Assembly: GCF_022398325.1 (NCBI RefSeq)
Contig: NZ_JAKEVD010000006.1
Location: forward strand, 1 to 64,000
Origin: Shewanella sp. Isolate13
Lineage (GTDB): Bacteria; Pseudomonadota; Gammaproteobacteria; Enterobacterales; Shewanellaceae
Direction of reading: 5' to 3'
DNA length: 64,000 nt
Each line of letters begins with the position of its first letter. Position 1 is the stretch's first letter. Both the position numbers and the translations under genes were made by a program. This document shows positions 44,362 through 53,617 of the stretch, in pieces. The notes under the pieces were generated by a model. That model was given only the letters and a program-made list of their open reading frames with translations, ran no database searches and was not told where the DNA came from.

Positions 44362-44483
44362 AAATATCAATCCAAATCCACGATAGTCCTAATCGAAACA
44401 AAGCGTTATATTCTTTTTCCAAAGCTCACTATTATTGCCTCATAAATTAACCCTACAAACTGCAATGTTTACTTGAGGCCATT

Positions 44484-45476
44484 ATGAATAAGCTTAGTTT
44501 ACTTTCCATCGCACTACTTTCTACCCTATCTGTCAGCGCAAATGCCGCGAAAGAACCCATTGAAATTATCCCTGCGGCTGTGATCACCAACCCAGAGAAA
44601 GTAGAACTTGGTAAAATGCTATTTTTCGAACCAAGATTATCAAAGTCAGGCTTCATTTCATGTAACTCTTGCCACAACTTATCTATCGGTGGCGTCGATG
44701 CACTACCGACATCAATCGGTCATAACTGGCAAGAAGGCCCAATAAACTCTCCTACCGTACTTAATGCAGAGTATGGTCTAGCACAGTTTTGGGATGGTCG
44801 CGCCAAAGATCTTAAAGAGCAAGCGGGTGGACCGATCGCCAACCCTAAAGAGATGGGCTTTAGCCATGAGCTAGCCGTAGACACTGTACGATCTATGCCT
44901 GCTTATCAGGCACGCTTTGAAAAAGTTTATGACTCTAAAGACGTTAGCATCGATATGATCACCGACGCGATTGCAGAGTTTGAAAAAACCTTAGTCACAC
45001 CAAACGCTCCGTTCGATCTATACCTTCAGGGTGATAAAGATGCAATTTCGGAGCAAGCCAAGGCGGGTTACCAACTATTCAAAGATAAAGGCTGCGTAAG
45101 CTGTCACAATGGCCCAGCTGTTGGTGGCACCATGTACATGAAGATGGGCCTTATTAAGCCATTCCACACCAATAACCCAGCAGTGGGTAGAAAAGGCGTT
45201 ACAGGTAAAGAAGCCGATAAGTTTGTATTCAAGGTTCCAACATTACGTAATATTGAGCTTACCTACCCGTACTTCCATGACGGCAGCGTTTGGGAGCTTG
45301 AAGAAGCGGTTAACACCATGGCCGATATTCAGCTTGGGCAGAAACTATCAGATAAAGAGGTGAAAGAGATGGTTGCATTCCTTAATACTTTAACTGGTGA
45401 GCAGCCACAAATCGTGTTACCAATCTTGCCACCGTCTAACAAGAACACGCCTCGCCCTGTGCCATTTGAAGGCTAA
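44484..45476 (+). CDS. ccpA: Di-haem cytochrome c peroxidase CcpA
   Basis: A 330-residue periplasmic enzyme that reduces hydrogen peroxide using electrons from cytochrome c. A signal peptide is present (ends SANA). Two haem-binding CXXCH motifs are visible: CNSCH (about residue 61) and CVSCH (about 208). The PTVLNAEYGLAQFWDGRA and HDGSVWELEEAV segments match the family. It is monocistronic, followed by a terminator at 45498. The symbol follows Shewanella usage; ccp or mauG-like names are also used. Confidence 0.94.
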   Translation: MNKLSLLSIALLSTLSVSANAAKEPIEIIPAAVITNPEKVELGKMLFFEPRLSKSGFISCNSCHNLSIGGVDALPTSIGHNWQEGPINSPTVLNAEYGLAQFWDGRAKDLKEQAGGPIANPKEMGFSHELAVDTVRSMPAYQARFEKVYDSKDVSIDMITDAIAEFEKTLVTPNAPFDLYLQGDKDAISEQAKAGYQLFKDKGCVSCHNGPAVGGTMYMKMGLIKPFHTNNPAVGRKGVTGKEADKFVFKVPTLRNIELTYPYFHDGSVWELEEAVNTMADIQLGQKLSDKEVKEMVAFLNTLTGEQPQIVLPILPPSNKNTPRPVPFEG

Positions 45477-45497
45477 GCGCGCTTAATCATAAGCAAA

Positions 45498-45530
45498 CCA
45501 AAAGAGCCGCATATTGCGGCTCTTTCTATT
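45498..45530. terminator. Terminator downstream of ccpA
   Basis: AAAGAGCCGCA, a TAT loop, and TGCGGCTCTTT, with flanking A and T sequence. It lies between ccpA and the convergent hypothetical gene and can serve both. Confidence 0.88.
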
Positions 45531-45565
45531 TTATAGCTATAAGGGCTTGTGCGGAAAATATCTTA

Positions 45566-45928
45566 TTAAACAGCCTTTTGATAATAGAGGCTTTGAAAAC
45601 GATCCAAGATGGCAATTAACACCCCTTGGCAACGCATATTGCTTAAGATCCCGGGGCTAAACCTATCGATACGTGCCATGGCGGTTAACAGGATTTGGCA
45701 CTCGTAAAATGACGCATCGGCTATGTATTCGGGTCTATCCACCATATGGCTATTCTGATACCACTCGCTCCAATTAAATGACTCCAGTAAGATACCAGCC
45801 TTCTTGAGATCGGCGACAAACTCTTGCAGCCTTTTATCGGAGACATGATGCTCTCCTAGCTTAAGATCGCTTACATACTTACTGTACAGGCTAGTAACGT
45901 AACCTTGCAAAATTGAGTTGTTCATCAT
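45566..45928 (-). CDS. Uncharacterised 120-residue protein (DUF6508-like)
   Basis: A soluble, helical, unexceptional cytoplasmic protein. The segments FNWSEWYQNSH and ILLTAMARIDRFSPGILSNM resemble DUF6508, whose members carry an F-x-W-x-x-W and an RxDRFxxGxL pattern; this assignment is from memory and tentative. Function unknown. A GGAGG site precedes two adjacent ATG codons; the second may be used. Confidence 0.78.
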   Translation of the reverse strand: MMNNSILQGYVTSLYSKYVSDLKLGEHHVSDKRLQEFVADLKKAGILLESFNWSEWYQNSHMVDRPEYIADASFYECQILLTAMARIDRFSPGILSNMRCQGVLIAILDRFQSLYYQKAV

Positions 45929-46289
45929 AAACCTCCACCTAACCTAGGTAGCTATACATCTTTAATTGACGCCGGCGATAATCGGCTACTAACTTAAGTC
46001 TGCATATGCTGTACCAAGCTTCATTAAGGCTATTCTAATAAATATAAACTGAACTCAAGCTTAACGTTTAGAGTTGAGTTAAAAATCTTAAATTCAATTG
46101 GTTAATTAATTCCTTAGCCAATTAACATTCGACTCCTAGAGAAAAAAGAACCGCTATGCCAGCTCACCTCGAATCTTGTTACACAGCGGCAATACCAAAG
46201 GTCTAGTCGCATTTGTATATGCATTCTGCAATTCTAGCGTGGGTAAAATTGGCAGACGTTCGGCGATAAGCGTTGGTTCTAGCCTCGCT
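45929..46289. other. 361-bp intergenic region
   Basis: AT-rich in the middle, with a loose inverted repeat (TTGGTTAATT...AGCCAATTAA near 46099-46128). I see no gene, terminator or promoter that can be supported. Confidence 0.35.
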
Positions 46290-47183
46290 CTAAGCATTTT
46301 CCGAAGCAAACTCCTCCATAATTAAGCTGGTAAACAAGCGTCCTGCTCGGCCGAGTGGACGCTCCATGGTTGAAACCAGCTGGGGGGTAAAGCTGTAGCG
46401 GCTGCCACCGCTAAAATCCACTTCGACAAGCTCGCCACGGCTAAGCTCCTCTTCAATGAGAAAATCCGGCATCCAACCAAAACCTAGCCCCATCATGAGT
46501 GCGTCTTTCTTCATCATAAAGCCTGAGAGGTAAAACACCTTATCTCCCCCAAACTGCAACTCATCTCGGTAATGTTTATCGGCCGAAGAATCTTCGATGG
46601 TCAACTCCACATGGTGCTGAAGTTCGAATAAGCTCAGGCTTTGCTCTTTCGCTAAAGGGTGCTCAGCACTGACCACCAATACACTGGTGATCTGCGGCAG
46701 TGGTTGAGGTCGATAATTAGGGCCAGTGCGGTAATCTTTAACTAACATCAGATCGGCACTGTCTCGCTCGAACCTATCTTGAACGCCCCCCAAGAACTCC
46801 ATATTAAGTTGAACCTTTGTCGGCAGCTGTAGTTGCGAGAGCCGTTTCAGCGCCCGCATTATCGGATTCATCGGCAGAGCACCATCGATAATGATCTCAA
46901 GCTTAGGCTCCCAGCCTTCACTAAATCGACTGGCGAGATGTTCGATATTGGCCAGATACTGCAGCAACTTTTGCCCCTCAGCCAAGATAACTTCTCCCTC
47001 GGGAGTCAACTCGGCCCGATATTGGTCGCGACAAAAAAGGTTTACACCAAGATGTTGCTCGAGCTTCTTCACTTGATAACTCACCGCAGATTGGGCCTTA
47101 TGCAGGCGCTCTGCGGCCTTAGCGAAGCTGCCTTCTTCGACTAATACCTGTAACACTTTAAAAGCGTCGACATCGATGCGCAT
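46290..47183 (-). CDS. LysR-family regulator adjacent to hmgA-hppD
   Basis: A 297-residue LysR regulator. The N-terminal winged HTH (about 1-60) reads DAFKVLQVLVEEGSFAKAAERL with KAQSAVSYQVKKLEQ; the effector domain follows. It is divergent from hmgA across 154 bp, the usual layout for a LysR regulator and its target. By position it probably controls tyrosine/homogentisate catabolism, but its inducer is unknown. Confidence 0.9.
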   Translation of the reverse strand: MRIDVDAFKVLQVLVEEGSFAKAAERLHKAQSAVSYQVKKLEQHLGVNLFCRDQYRAELTPEGEVILAEGQKLLQYLANIEHLASRFSEGWEPKLEIIIDGALPMNPIMRALKRLSQLQLPTKVQLNMEFLGGVQDRFERDSADLMLVKDYRTGPNYRPQPLPQITSVLVVSAEHPLAKEQSLSLFELQHHVELTIEDSSADKHYRDELQFGGDKVFYLSGFMMKKDALMMGLGFGWMPDFLIEEELSRGELVEVDFSGGSRYSFTPQLVSTMERPLGRAGRLFTSLIMEEFASENA

Positions 47184-47277
47184 AAACTTCTCTCCCGTAA
47201 ACCAAAGCTGACCATCAAAAAATTCGATTGAGTTAGGTTAATTATTATTCTTTTTTTTGCTCATCCAAGCAACTAAA

Positions 47278-47293
47278 TTGAATCTAGATCACA
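47278..47293. promoter_or_regulatory. Possible CRP site upstream of hmgA
   Basis: TTGAATCTAGATCACA matches the CRP consensus TGTGATCTAGATCACA in the centre and the whole right half; the left half has three differences. It lies 45 bp before the hmgA ATG, a class I/II activator distance. Carbon-source control of aromatic catabolism would fit. Confidence 0.4.
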
Positions 47294-47337
47294 TTATTAT
47301 CTTAATAAGTGCGCTTGAGCGCCGAAGGAAAGCGAAT

Positions 47338-48498
47338 ATGCCATCTTATGTGAAGCAGGGAATGGTGCCGCCTAAGCGCCATATCACATTTAAAAAAGAC
47401 GATGGAGAACTCTATCGTGAAGAGCTGTTCTCTACCCACGGCTTTTCTAATATCTACTCCAATAAGTACCATCACAACATGCCAACTAAGGCATTGGCGG
47501 TGAGTCCCTATAGCCTATCCCATGGTGAAGACTGGCAAGACTCTTTAGTACAGAACTATAAGCTTGACACTAAAAAAGCTGACAGCGGTGGTAACTTCTT
47601 CAGTGCTCGTAACAAGATATTCTTTAATAATGATGTGGCTATGTATACCGCCAAAGTCAGCGAAGATTGTGACGAGTTTTACCGCAACGCCTATGCCGAT
47701 GAAGTTATCTTTGTTCACGAAGGTCAAGGTACGCTGTTAAGCGAATATGGCGCACTAACCGTCAACAAATGGGATTATCTCGTGATCCCACGGGGCACCA
47801 CTTACCAATTAAAGTTTGATAACTACAGCAATGTACGCCTATTTGTCATCGAATCATCGAGCATGGTTGAAGTCCCTAAGCATTTTCGAAATGAATATGG
47901 CCAGATGCTCGAATCCGCCCCCTATTGTGAGCGCGACTTGCGCACACCTGAGCTACAAGAGGCCATTGTCGAAAAAGGCGATTTTCCACTGGTGTGTAAA
48001 TTTGGCGACAAGTACCAATTGACCTCACTTGAGTGGCACCCGTTTGATCTCGTGGGTTGGGACGGTTGCGTTTACCCTTGGGCGTTCAATATCCAAGAAT
48101 ATGCACCTAAGGTTGGCAAGATCCACCTGCCGCCATCTGACCACTTGGTTTTTACCGCTCACAATTTTGTGATCTGTAACTTTGTGCCACGCCCATATGA
48201 CTTCCATCCAGAATCGATTCCAGCGCCTTATTACCATAGCAATATCGACAGTGATGAAGTGCTTTATTACGTCGATGGCGACTTTATGAGCCGCACAGGC
48301 ATTGAAGCGGGCTATATGACATTACATCAAAAAGGGGTTCCCCACGGACCACAGCCGGGTAAAACAGAAGCCTCCATCGGTAAAACCGAAACTTACGAAT
48401 ACGCGGTGATGGTCGATACTTTCGCCCCACTGAAGCTAACAGAACATGTAAAGCACTGCATGAGCAACGACTACAACCGCTCTTGGATTGAAAGCTAA
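47338..48498 (+). CDS. hmgA: Homogentisate 1,2-dioxygenase
   Basis: A cupin-type non-haem iron enzyme that opens homogentisate to maleylacetoacetate in tyrosine and phenylalanine degradation. The 386-residue protein is shorter than eukaryotic HGO but typical of this clade. Iron and substrate residues are expected in NFVPRPYDFHPESIPAPYYH and the following YHSNIDSDEVLYYVDGDF. Start: the frame extends upstream, but MPSYVKQGMVPPKRH at 47338 is the conserved N-terminus and follows GAAGGAAAG. hppD follows 90 bp later in the same direction. Confidence 0.93.
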   Translation: MPSYVKQGMVPPKRHITFKKDDGELYREELFSTHGFSNIYSNKYHHNMPTKALAVSPYSLSHGEDWQDSLVQNYKLDTKKADSGGNFFSARNKIFFNNDVAMYTAKVSEDCDEFYRNAYADEVIFVHEGQGTLLSEYGALTVNKWDYLVIPRGTTYQLKFDNYSNVRLFVIESSSMVEVPKHFRNEYGQMLESAPYCERDLRTPELQEAIVEKGDFPLVCKFGDKYQLTSLEWHPFDLVGWDGCVYPWAFNIQEYAPKVGKIHLPPSDHLVFTAHNFVICNFVPRPYDFHPESIPAPYYHSNIDSDEVLYYVDGDFMSRTGIEAGYMTLHQKGVPHGPQPGKTEASIGKTETYEYAVMVDTFAPLKLTEHVKHCMSNDYNRSWIES

Positions 48499-48588
48499 CC
48501 AAGGCGATTTTTCAAGACTTTAAGCTATCAAAAGAAGCCATCAATAGAATGGCTGGTATGTAGCAACAAATTGACAGAGGACACAACA

Positions 48589-49629
48589 ATGGCAAGCGAA
48601 CAAAACCCACTGGGCCTACTCGGCATCGAATTCACCGAGTTTGCGACACCAGAACAAGACTTCATGCATCAGGTCTTTATCGACTTCGGATTTTCACTAC
48701 TAAAGAAGTCTAAATCAAAAGAAATTCTGTACTACAAACAGAATGACATTAACTTTTTATTGAATACCGAGCGCAAAGGATTTTCTGCCGAGTTTGCTAA
48801 GAGTCACGGCCCGGCGATTTGCTCTATGGGCTGGCGCGTTGAAGATGCGCAGCTTGCTTTCGATGGTGCGGTAGCACGCGGCGCAAAACCCGCCGATGAA
48901 GCCGCAAAAGATATGCCTTATCCTGCCATTTACGGCATTGGCGATAGCTTAATTTACTTTATCGATACCTTTGGTGCAGACGATAATATCTATGCAACTG
49001 ACTTTGAAGACTTAGACGAGCAGATCATCGTTCAAGAGAAAGGTTTTATTGAAGTCGACCACCTTACCAATAATGTCTACAAAGGCACTATGGAGTATTG
49101 GTCAAATTTCTATAAAGATATCTTCGGCTTTACAGAAGTGCGCTACTTTGACATCAAAGGTTCGCAAACGGCACTTATCTCTTATGCCCTGCGCTCGCCA
49201 GATGGCAGCTTCTGTATTCCAATTAATGAAGGTAAAGGTAACGATAAAAACCAGATTGATGAGTATCTACGTGAATACGATGGTCCGGGCGTACAGCACC
49301 TCGCGTTTAGAAGCCGTGACATTGTGGCTTCACTCGATGCGATGGAGGGCACATCGATTCAGACTCTAGATATCATCCCTGAGTATTACGACACCATCTT
49401 CGAAAAGCTCCCCCAGGTAACTGAAGACCGCGAGCGCATTAAGCACCACCAAATTCTGGTGGACGGTGACGAGAGTGGTTACCTACTGCAGATCTTTACC
49501 AAGAACCTTTTTGGTCCCATCTTTATCGAGATCATCCAACGTAAGAATAACCTAGGCTTCGGTGAAGGTAACTTTAAGGCGCTGTTCGAGTCCATTGAGC
49601 GCGATCAGCAGCGCCGCGGTGTACTTTAA
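48589..49629 (+). CDS. hppD: 4-Hydroxyphenylpyruvate dioxygenase
   Basis: Converts 4-hydroxyphenylpyruvate to homogentisate, the step before HmgA. The 346-residue protein has the two-domain VOC fold: an N-terminal half beginning LGIEFTEFATPEQDFMHQVF, and a C-terminal half with the iron ligands in VDHLTNNV (His), VQHLAFRS (His) and FIEIIQRKN (Glu). The chosen ATG follows GAGG. If HmgA is limiting, this pathway yields pyomelanin from homogentisate. Confidence 0.95.
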   Translation: MASEQNPLGLLGIEFTEFATPEQDFMHQVFIDFGFSLLKKSKSKEILYYKQNDINFLLNTERKGFSAEFAKSHGPAICSMGWRVEDAQLAFDGAVARGAKPADEAAKDMPYPAIYGIGDSLIYFIDTFGADDNIYATDFEDLDEQIIVQEKGFIEVDHLTNNVYKGTMEYWSNFYKDIFGFTEVRYFDIKGSQTALISYALRSPDGSFCIPINEGKGNDKNQIDEYLREYDGPGVQHLAFRSRDIVASLDAMEGTSIQTLDIIPEYYDTIFEKLPQVTEDRERIKHHQILVDGDESGYLLQIFTKNLFGPIFIEIIQRKNNLGFGEGNFKALFESIERDQQRRGVL

Positions 49630-49803
49630 CTAACAAATGAAGCACCAAAGCGGCTCACTACTATAGATCTCAGTGTACGCACAAAGGCAACCGCTCAAAC
49701 CATTAAAGCGCTTGAGCTGTTGCTTTTAACCTTGAATGCTTAGAAAACTGGACAGACTCGATGTAGATTGATCTATGCATAAAATTTCTCAACATGCATT
49801 GAG

Positions 49804-50721
49804 TCATTTAAGCGTTAGGTTTTTTTCCTCTAGTAACATCGCTTTTAGCCTATTCAGCCCTTTACCTTTATTTGTTATTTTCCACGCCATAAACAACTCT
49901 TGAGGTGCTGGTTTATCTTCTAATTCAATTGCAACTAACTCTCCAGATGCAATATAGCGGTGAGCCATAGATTGTGGTAAGTGACCAATACCTATCCCAG
50001 CAAGAATCGCAGCAACCTTTTGCGTAATAGAACTCACATAAAAATGTTGACTACCTTGGAGCAAGTTAGCTGACCATGGAATTTCATGTTTCGCCGTATC
50101 ATGCACAATAATGTTTCGATATTGACTGAGTTCACTTGCTTGAACCGGCGCTATAGCGTGCAATACCTTGGCTGCAAGCTCATGCGATTTACTAACAACC
50201 AATACACTGTTTAACTCCCCAGTCTTTATTGCTCTGATCCCTTTTTGATTAGGTACCGGAGCTGGCGCGCCAATCACTAAATCGACTTTATCTTCAATTA
50301 ATGCTTCCCAAGTGCCATTCATAACCTCTTCTTGCACATCAACTTCAATGTTTTGATGTTCAGATAAAAATGCTTGTATGACAGTAAATACAGGATTGAT
50401 ATCAATAATGGAGTCGCAAGCGATGCGAATTTTAGGCTCCCAGCCATTGGCGATAGTTTGCGTTTGCTCTGACAAAGTATTGATTGCAGATAAGAGCTTA
50501 CGGCCTTCCGCTAATAAATGCTTACCTGCTGGTGTAAGCACTGCTCGCCTTCCTTGTCGTACAAACAAAGTTACGCCTAATTGTTCTTCTAGTTTTTGCA
50601 CTATGTAAGAAAGTGCAGAAGGGACTTTATTTAATTGCTCTGCTGCTGCGGCATAACTGCCGCGATGTTCAATCGCATCTAAGACCAATAATGCTTCAAT
50701 GCTAAGCGGAGGTGTATTCAT
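49804..50721 (-). CDS. LysR-family regulator divergent from doxX-yqjG-pirin
   Basis: A 305-residue LysR regulator with an N-terminal HTH (EALLVLDAIEHRGSYAAAAEQL and KVPSALSYIVQKLEEQ) and an effector domain. Its position beside DoxX, glutathionyl-hydroquinone reductase and pirin genes matches E. coli YhaJ, which regulates yqjF and yhaK-type genes in response to aromatic/quinone stress. Direct orthology is inferred. Two inverted repeats lie in the shared promoter region. Confidence 0.9.
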   Translation of the reverse strand: MNTPPLSIEALLVLDAIEHRGSYAAAAEQLNKVPSALSYIVQKLEEQLGVTLFVRQGRRAVLTPAGKHLLAEGRKLLSAINTLSEQTQTIANGWEPKIRIACDSIIDINPVFTVIQAFLSEHQNIEVDVQEEVMNGTWEALIEDKVDLVIGAPAPVPNQKGIRAIKTGELNSVLVVSKSHELAAKVLHAIAPVQASELSQYRNIIVHDTAKHEIPWSANLLQGSQHFYVSSITQKVAAILAGIGIGHLPQSMAHRYIASGELVAIELEDKPAPQELFMAWKITNKGKGLNRLKAMLLEEKNLTLK

Positions 50722-50767
50722 TGTTTCACCCTTCATTACTTGTAAGCCAAGTTTTGTACTGACAAAA

Positions 50768-50787
50768 GTGAGCTACTTATAGCTCAC
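50768..50787. promoter_or_regulatory. Inverted repeat in the LysR-doxX promoter region
   Basis: GTGAGCT-ACTTAT-AGCTCAC is a perfect 7+7 dyad with a 6-bp centre. It lies 47 bp upstream of the LysR start and could be an operator; no protein is assigned. Confidence 0.45.
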
Positions 50788-50792
50788 AGCAA

Positions 50793-50813
50793 TTGTTCAG
50801 TATTTTTGAACAA
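50793..50813. promoter_or_regulatory. Candidate LysR operator between LysR and doxX
   Basis: TTGTTCA-N7-TGAACAA is a perfect dyad that contains the T-N11-A pattern of LysR-type sites. It lies 72 bp from the LysR start and 123 bp from doxX, as expected for a site controlling both directions. Confidence 0.55.
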
Positions 50814-50935
50814 ATAAAGCAAATATTAGGGGTTATTCAACAATTATTCAATTTATACAATAGTGACATATTAACAAACAGCCATTATCAATGGCTCAAG
50901 AAAACGATATTTAAAATAGGATTAAGGTGGAAACC

Positions 50936-51385
50936 ATGAACATTAAAAGCATTGCTCGCAACATCACTAAAACTGAACAATCAGTATCAGCACTACCACT
51001 ACGTTTAATTGCTGGAATCATTTTTATGGCTCACGGCGCACAAAAACTATTTGCTTGGTTTGGTGGTTATGGCTTAGAGGGAACGGGACAATGGATGGAG
51101 TCTATTGGACTAACGCCCGGTTACTTAATGGCATTAATGGCCGGCAGCGTTGAGTTTTTCGGCGGTATATTATTAATAGCCGGGTTGCTCACCAGACCAA
51201 CCAGCTTTGTTTTAGCCATCACTATGATCGTCGCTATTGTTAGTGCCCATATTGATAACGGCTTATTCATGGCAAACAATGGTTACGAGTTCGCGCTGAC
51301 ATTGTTAGCTATATCAATTTCATTAGTGTTTAGTGGCGCAGGTAAGTTGTCTGTAGATAACACTGTCGCGCAGCGTTTGGCTTAA
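50936..51385 (+). CDS. DoxX-family membrane protein (YqjF-like)
   Basis: A 149-residue four-TM protein of the DoxX family. Motifs: LRLIAGIIFMAHGAQKLFAWFGG at TM1 and MAGSVEFFGGILLIAGLLTRP in TM2. In E. coli the DoxX protein YqjF pairs with the glutathionyl-hydroquinone reductase YqjG, and both are controlled by YhaJ. Here doxX is followed by the YqjG homologue after about 45 bp. The ATG at 50936 follows AAGGTGG. Function in quinone or thiosulfate chemistry is suggested but not shown. Confidence 0.88.
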   Translation: MNIKSIARNITKTEQSVSALPLRLIAGIIFMAHGAQKLFAWFGGYGLEGTGQWMESIGLTPGYLMALMAGSVEFFGGILLIAGLLTRPTSFVLAITMIVAIVSAHIDNGLFMANNGYEFALTLLAISISLVFSGAGKLSVDNTVAQRLA

Positions 51386-51430
51386 TCAAGTGTAAAAGCA
51401 GAAACCAACTTATAACTCGAGGCTCCTACC

Positions 51431-52414
51431 ATGACATCAGTAAAGAACAGCTGGAACAACAGTATCAAAAATGGCGAGTATCAGCGTAAAGAGTCACAAT
51501 TTAGGCATTGGATAACCCCAGATGGCAGTGCCGGCATTAGCGGACATGGAGGATTTAAAGCTGAAGCTGACCGTTATCATTTATACGTATCACTTGCCTG
51601 CCCATGGGCGCATCGCACCTTAGTTTTCCGCCAGCTAAAAGGCTTAGAGGATTTAATTACCGTAAGTGTTGTGCATCCAGATATGCATGATAAAGGCTGG
51701 AGCTTTAAGCATGATGAAGCATCTGCATTGCTTTATGGCACAACGGGTGATGAGTTATACGGGGATCGCTATATTGCTGACAAGTATCTCTCTCAAGACC
51801 TCAATTACAGCGGCGTGAATAGCGTACCTATTTTATGGGACAAAAAAAACAACGTCATCGTTAACAATGAATCATCAGAAATCATTCGCATGTTCAATAG
51901 TGCTTTTAATGACATTACCGGCAATACACTTGATTTTTATCCAGAGCATTTACGGGAAAAAATTGATATTGAGAACGAGCGGGTTTACCACAACATTAAT
52001 AATGGCGTGTACAAAACAGGTTTTGCGACGACACAAGAAGCCTACGATAAAAATGTTAGCGCCCTATTTTCGGCACTTGAACAGCTAGAGAGCAAGCTAT
52101 CGACACAGCGATATTTAACAGGGGATGAGCTGACAGAAGCAGACTGGCGCTTGTGGGTTACCTTGGTACGTTTTGATTCGGTTTATCACACGCACTTTAA
52201 GTGTAACCTAAAGCTAATCGAGCAATACAACAATCTTTATCGCTTTATGTTAGAGCTATACCAAATACCTAATATTGCTAAAACAGTTAATCAAGCACAT
52301 ATAAAACGTCATTACTATGCCAGCCATTTAGCGATAAACCCCTATGGTATTGTCCCAATAACCCATAGACAAGATTGGACTGTTCCTCATGCTAGAGATG
52401 AGCAATTTAGCTAA
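51431..52414 (+). CDS. yqjG: Glutathionyl-hydroquinone reductase (YqjG, GST xi class)
   Basis: A 327-residue glutathione S-transferase of the xi class. These reduce glutathionyl-hydroquinones, using a catalytic cysteine in place of Tyr/Ser. The CPWAHRT motif is present, with the cysteine at residue 57, and VNNESSEIIRMFNSAFND and LTGDELTEADWRLWVTLVRFD follow. It lies between doxX and pirin. Its likely role is clearing oxidised quinone-glutathione adducts. Confidence 0.92.
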   Translation: MTSVKNSWNNSIKNGEYQRKESQFRHWITPDGSAGISGHGGFKAEADRYHLYVSLACPWAHRTLVFRQLKGLEDLITVSVVHPDMHDKGWSFKHDEASALLYGTTGDELYGDRYIADKYLSQDLNYSGVNSVPILWDKKNNVIVNNESSEIIRMFNSAFNDITGNTLDFYPEHLREKIDIENERVYHNINNGVYKTGFATTQEAYDKNVSALFSALEQLESKLSTQRYLTGDELTEADWRLWVTLVRFDSVYHTHFKCNLKLIEQYNNLYRFMLELYQIPNIAKTVNQAHIKRHYYASHLAINPYGIVPITHRQDWTVPHARDEQFS

Positions 52415-52537
52415 AACATACGATCCAACGCAGATATATCAGCCAATATAATATTTGATGCTCGTATCGCTCATTGATAACAAGAGCTACCGCTCTGTTT
52501 ATCAATGAGATTTATATTTAAAGCGCAAGGAAATCTT

Positions 52538-53269
52538 ATGATCAAACATTATCCCTATAACGGTTTAGGCCATGCTAACCACGGCTGGCTCAAAACTAAG
52601 CATCACTTTAGCTTTGCTCATTACTATAATCCTGCCCGTATGGGCTTTGGTAAACTACGTGTCGTCAATGATGACTGGGTTGAAGCTGGCATGGGCTTTC
52701 CATCTCACCCACACCGGAATATGGAGATTATCAGCTTTATTCGCTCAGGTGCGATTACCCATCAAGACAGTAGCGGAAACAAAGGCATCACGGCAGCGGG
52801 TGAAGTACAAGTAATGAGTGCAGGCTCAGGCATTGTGCACTCGGAATATAATCGCACCAAGGACCCATTAACCCTTTATCAAATTTGGATTGAGACCAAT
52901 AAGCAAAACGTTGAGCCTCGCTGGGAAAGTCAAAAATTCCCTACGCAGCAGCAAGAGTCACTAACGTTATTGGTATCAGGATATAATGAGGATAAAAGCA
53001 AGGGAGAGACTGAGCCGCTTTTTATCAACCAAGAAGCACGGATCTACGGTGGTAGATTAGCCCAAGGGACAATGATAGAGCATCACATTCACCATCAGGC
53101 ATACATTTTAGCCTCTAGTGGTATGTTCGACATTCTAGTACCCTCAGCTGGCAACATGGACAAAACATCCATGAATAAAGGTGATGGCGCAGAGGTCACT
53201 CAGTCAAAGTCCGTTTTTTTAAACGCGGTAACCGATTGTGAAATCATTATTATTGATACCATCGATTAG
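52538..53269 (+). CDS. Pirin-family cupin protein (YhaK-like)
   Basis: A 243-residue bicupin. The metal-binding N-terminal cupin has FPSHPHRNMEIISFI and GSGIVHSEYN, with histidines and glutamate positioned as in pirin. E. coli YhaK and YhhW (233 and 231 aa) are relatives; YhhW is a quercetinase. The ATG follows AAGGAAA; the frame extends 11 codons further. As the last gene of the LysR-doxX-yqjG-pirin set it probably acts on quinones or flavonoid-like aromatics. Confidence 0.9.
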   Translation: MIKHYPYNGLGHANHGWLKTKHHFSFAHYYNPARMGFGKLRVVNDDWVEAGMGFPSHPHRNMEIISFIRSGAITHQDSSGNKGITAAGEVQVMSAGSGIVHSEYNRTKDPLTLYQIWIETNKQNVEPRWESQKFPTQQQESLTLLVSGYNEDKSKGETEPLFINQEARIYGGRLAQGTMIEHHIHHQAYILASSGMFDILVPSAGNMDKTSMNKGDGAEVTQSKSVFLNAVTDCEIIIIDTID

Positions 53270-53617
53270 CCAAGTGATTACAAGGACACATAATCCCCCC
53301 TTGAGCGTTTCAAGCTATTAACCAAGCACCAGCATAGAAGACGGTCCTATCATCAGCTCAATTTCACCTTGGGAATTAGCCTTCTAAAGTGATAGCAGCT
53401 CACGCTCATTCGTGGTGATATTCTGCGCTTTGAAAAAAGCTCGCTAGAGTGATATTGACTGCGTTAACCAAAGCTTTGCTCCCAGCGTGCTTGATATTAC
53501 TAAAAACCTGCCTCTCGGCTGATTTTTCTGATCTCAGCTCTACCCTAAGTTAGGTTTATTCTCTACACTGTGCCCCTTTTCTATCCATGCTCGATTAATC
53601 TCGATTTAAACTAAATA
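53270..53617. other. 348-bp intergenic region
   Basis: No gene. The stretch GTGATATT occurs at about 53420 and 53460 in related contexts (CGTGGTGATATTCTGCG and AGAGTGATATTGACTGCG), a weak repeat. No terminator is seen after the pirin gene. Confidence 0.35.
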
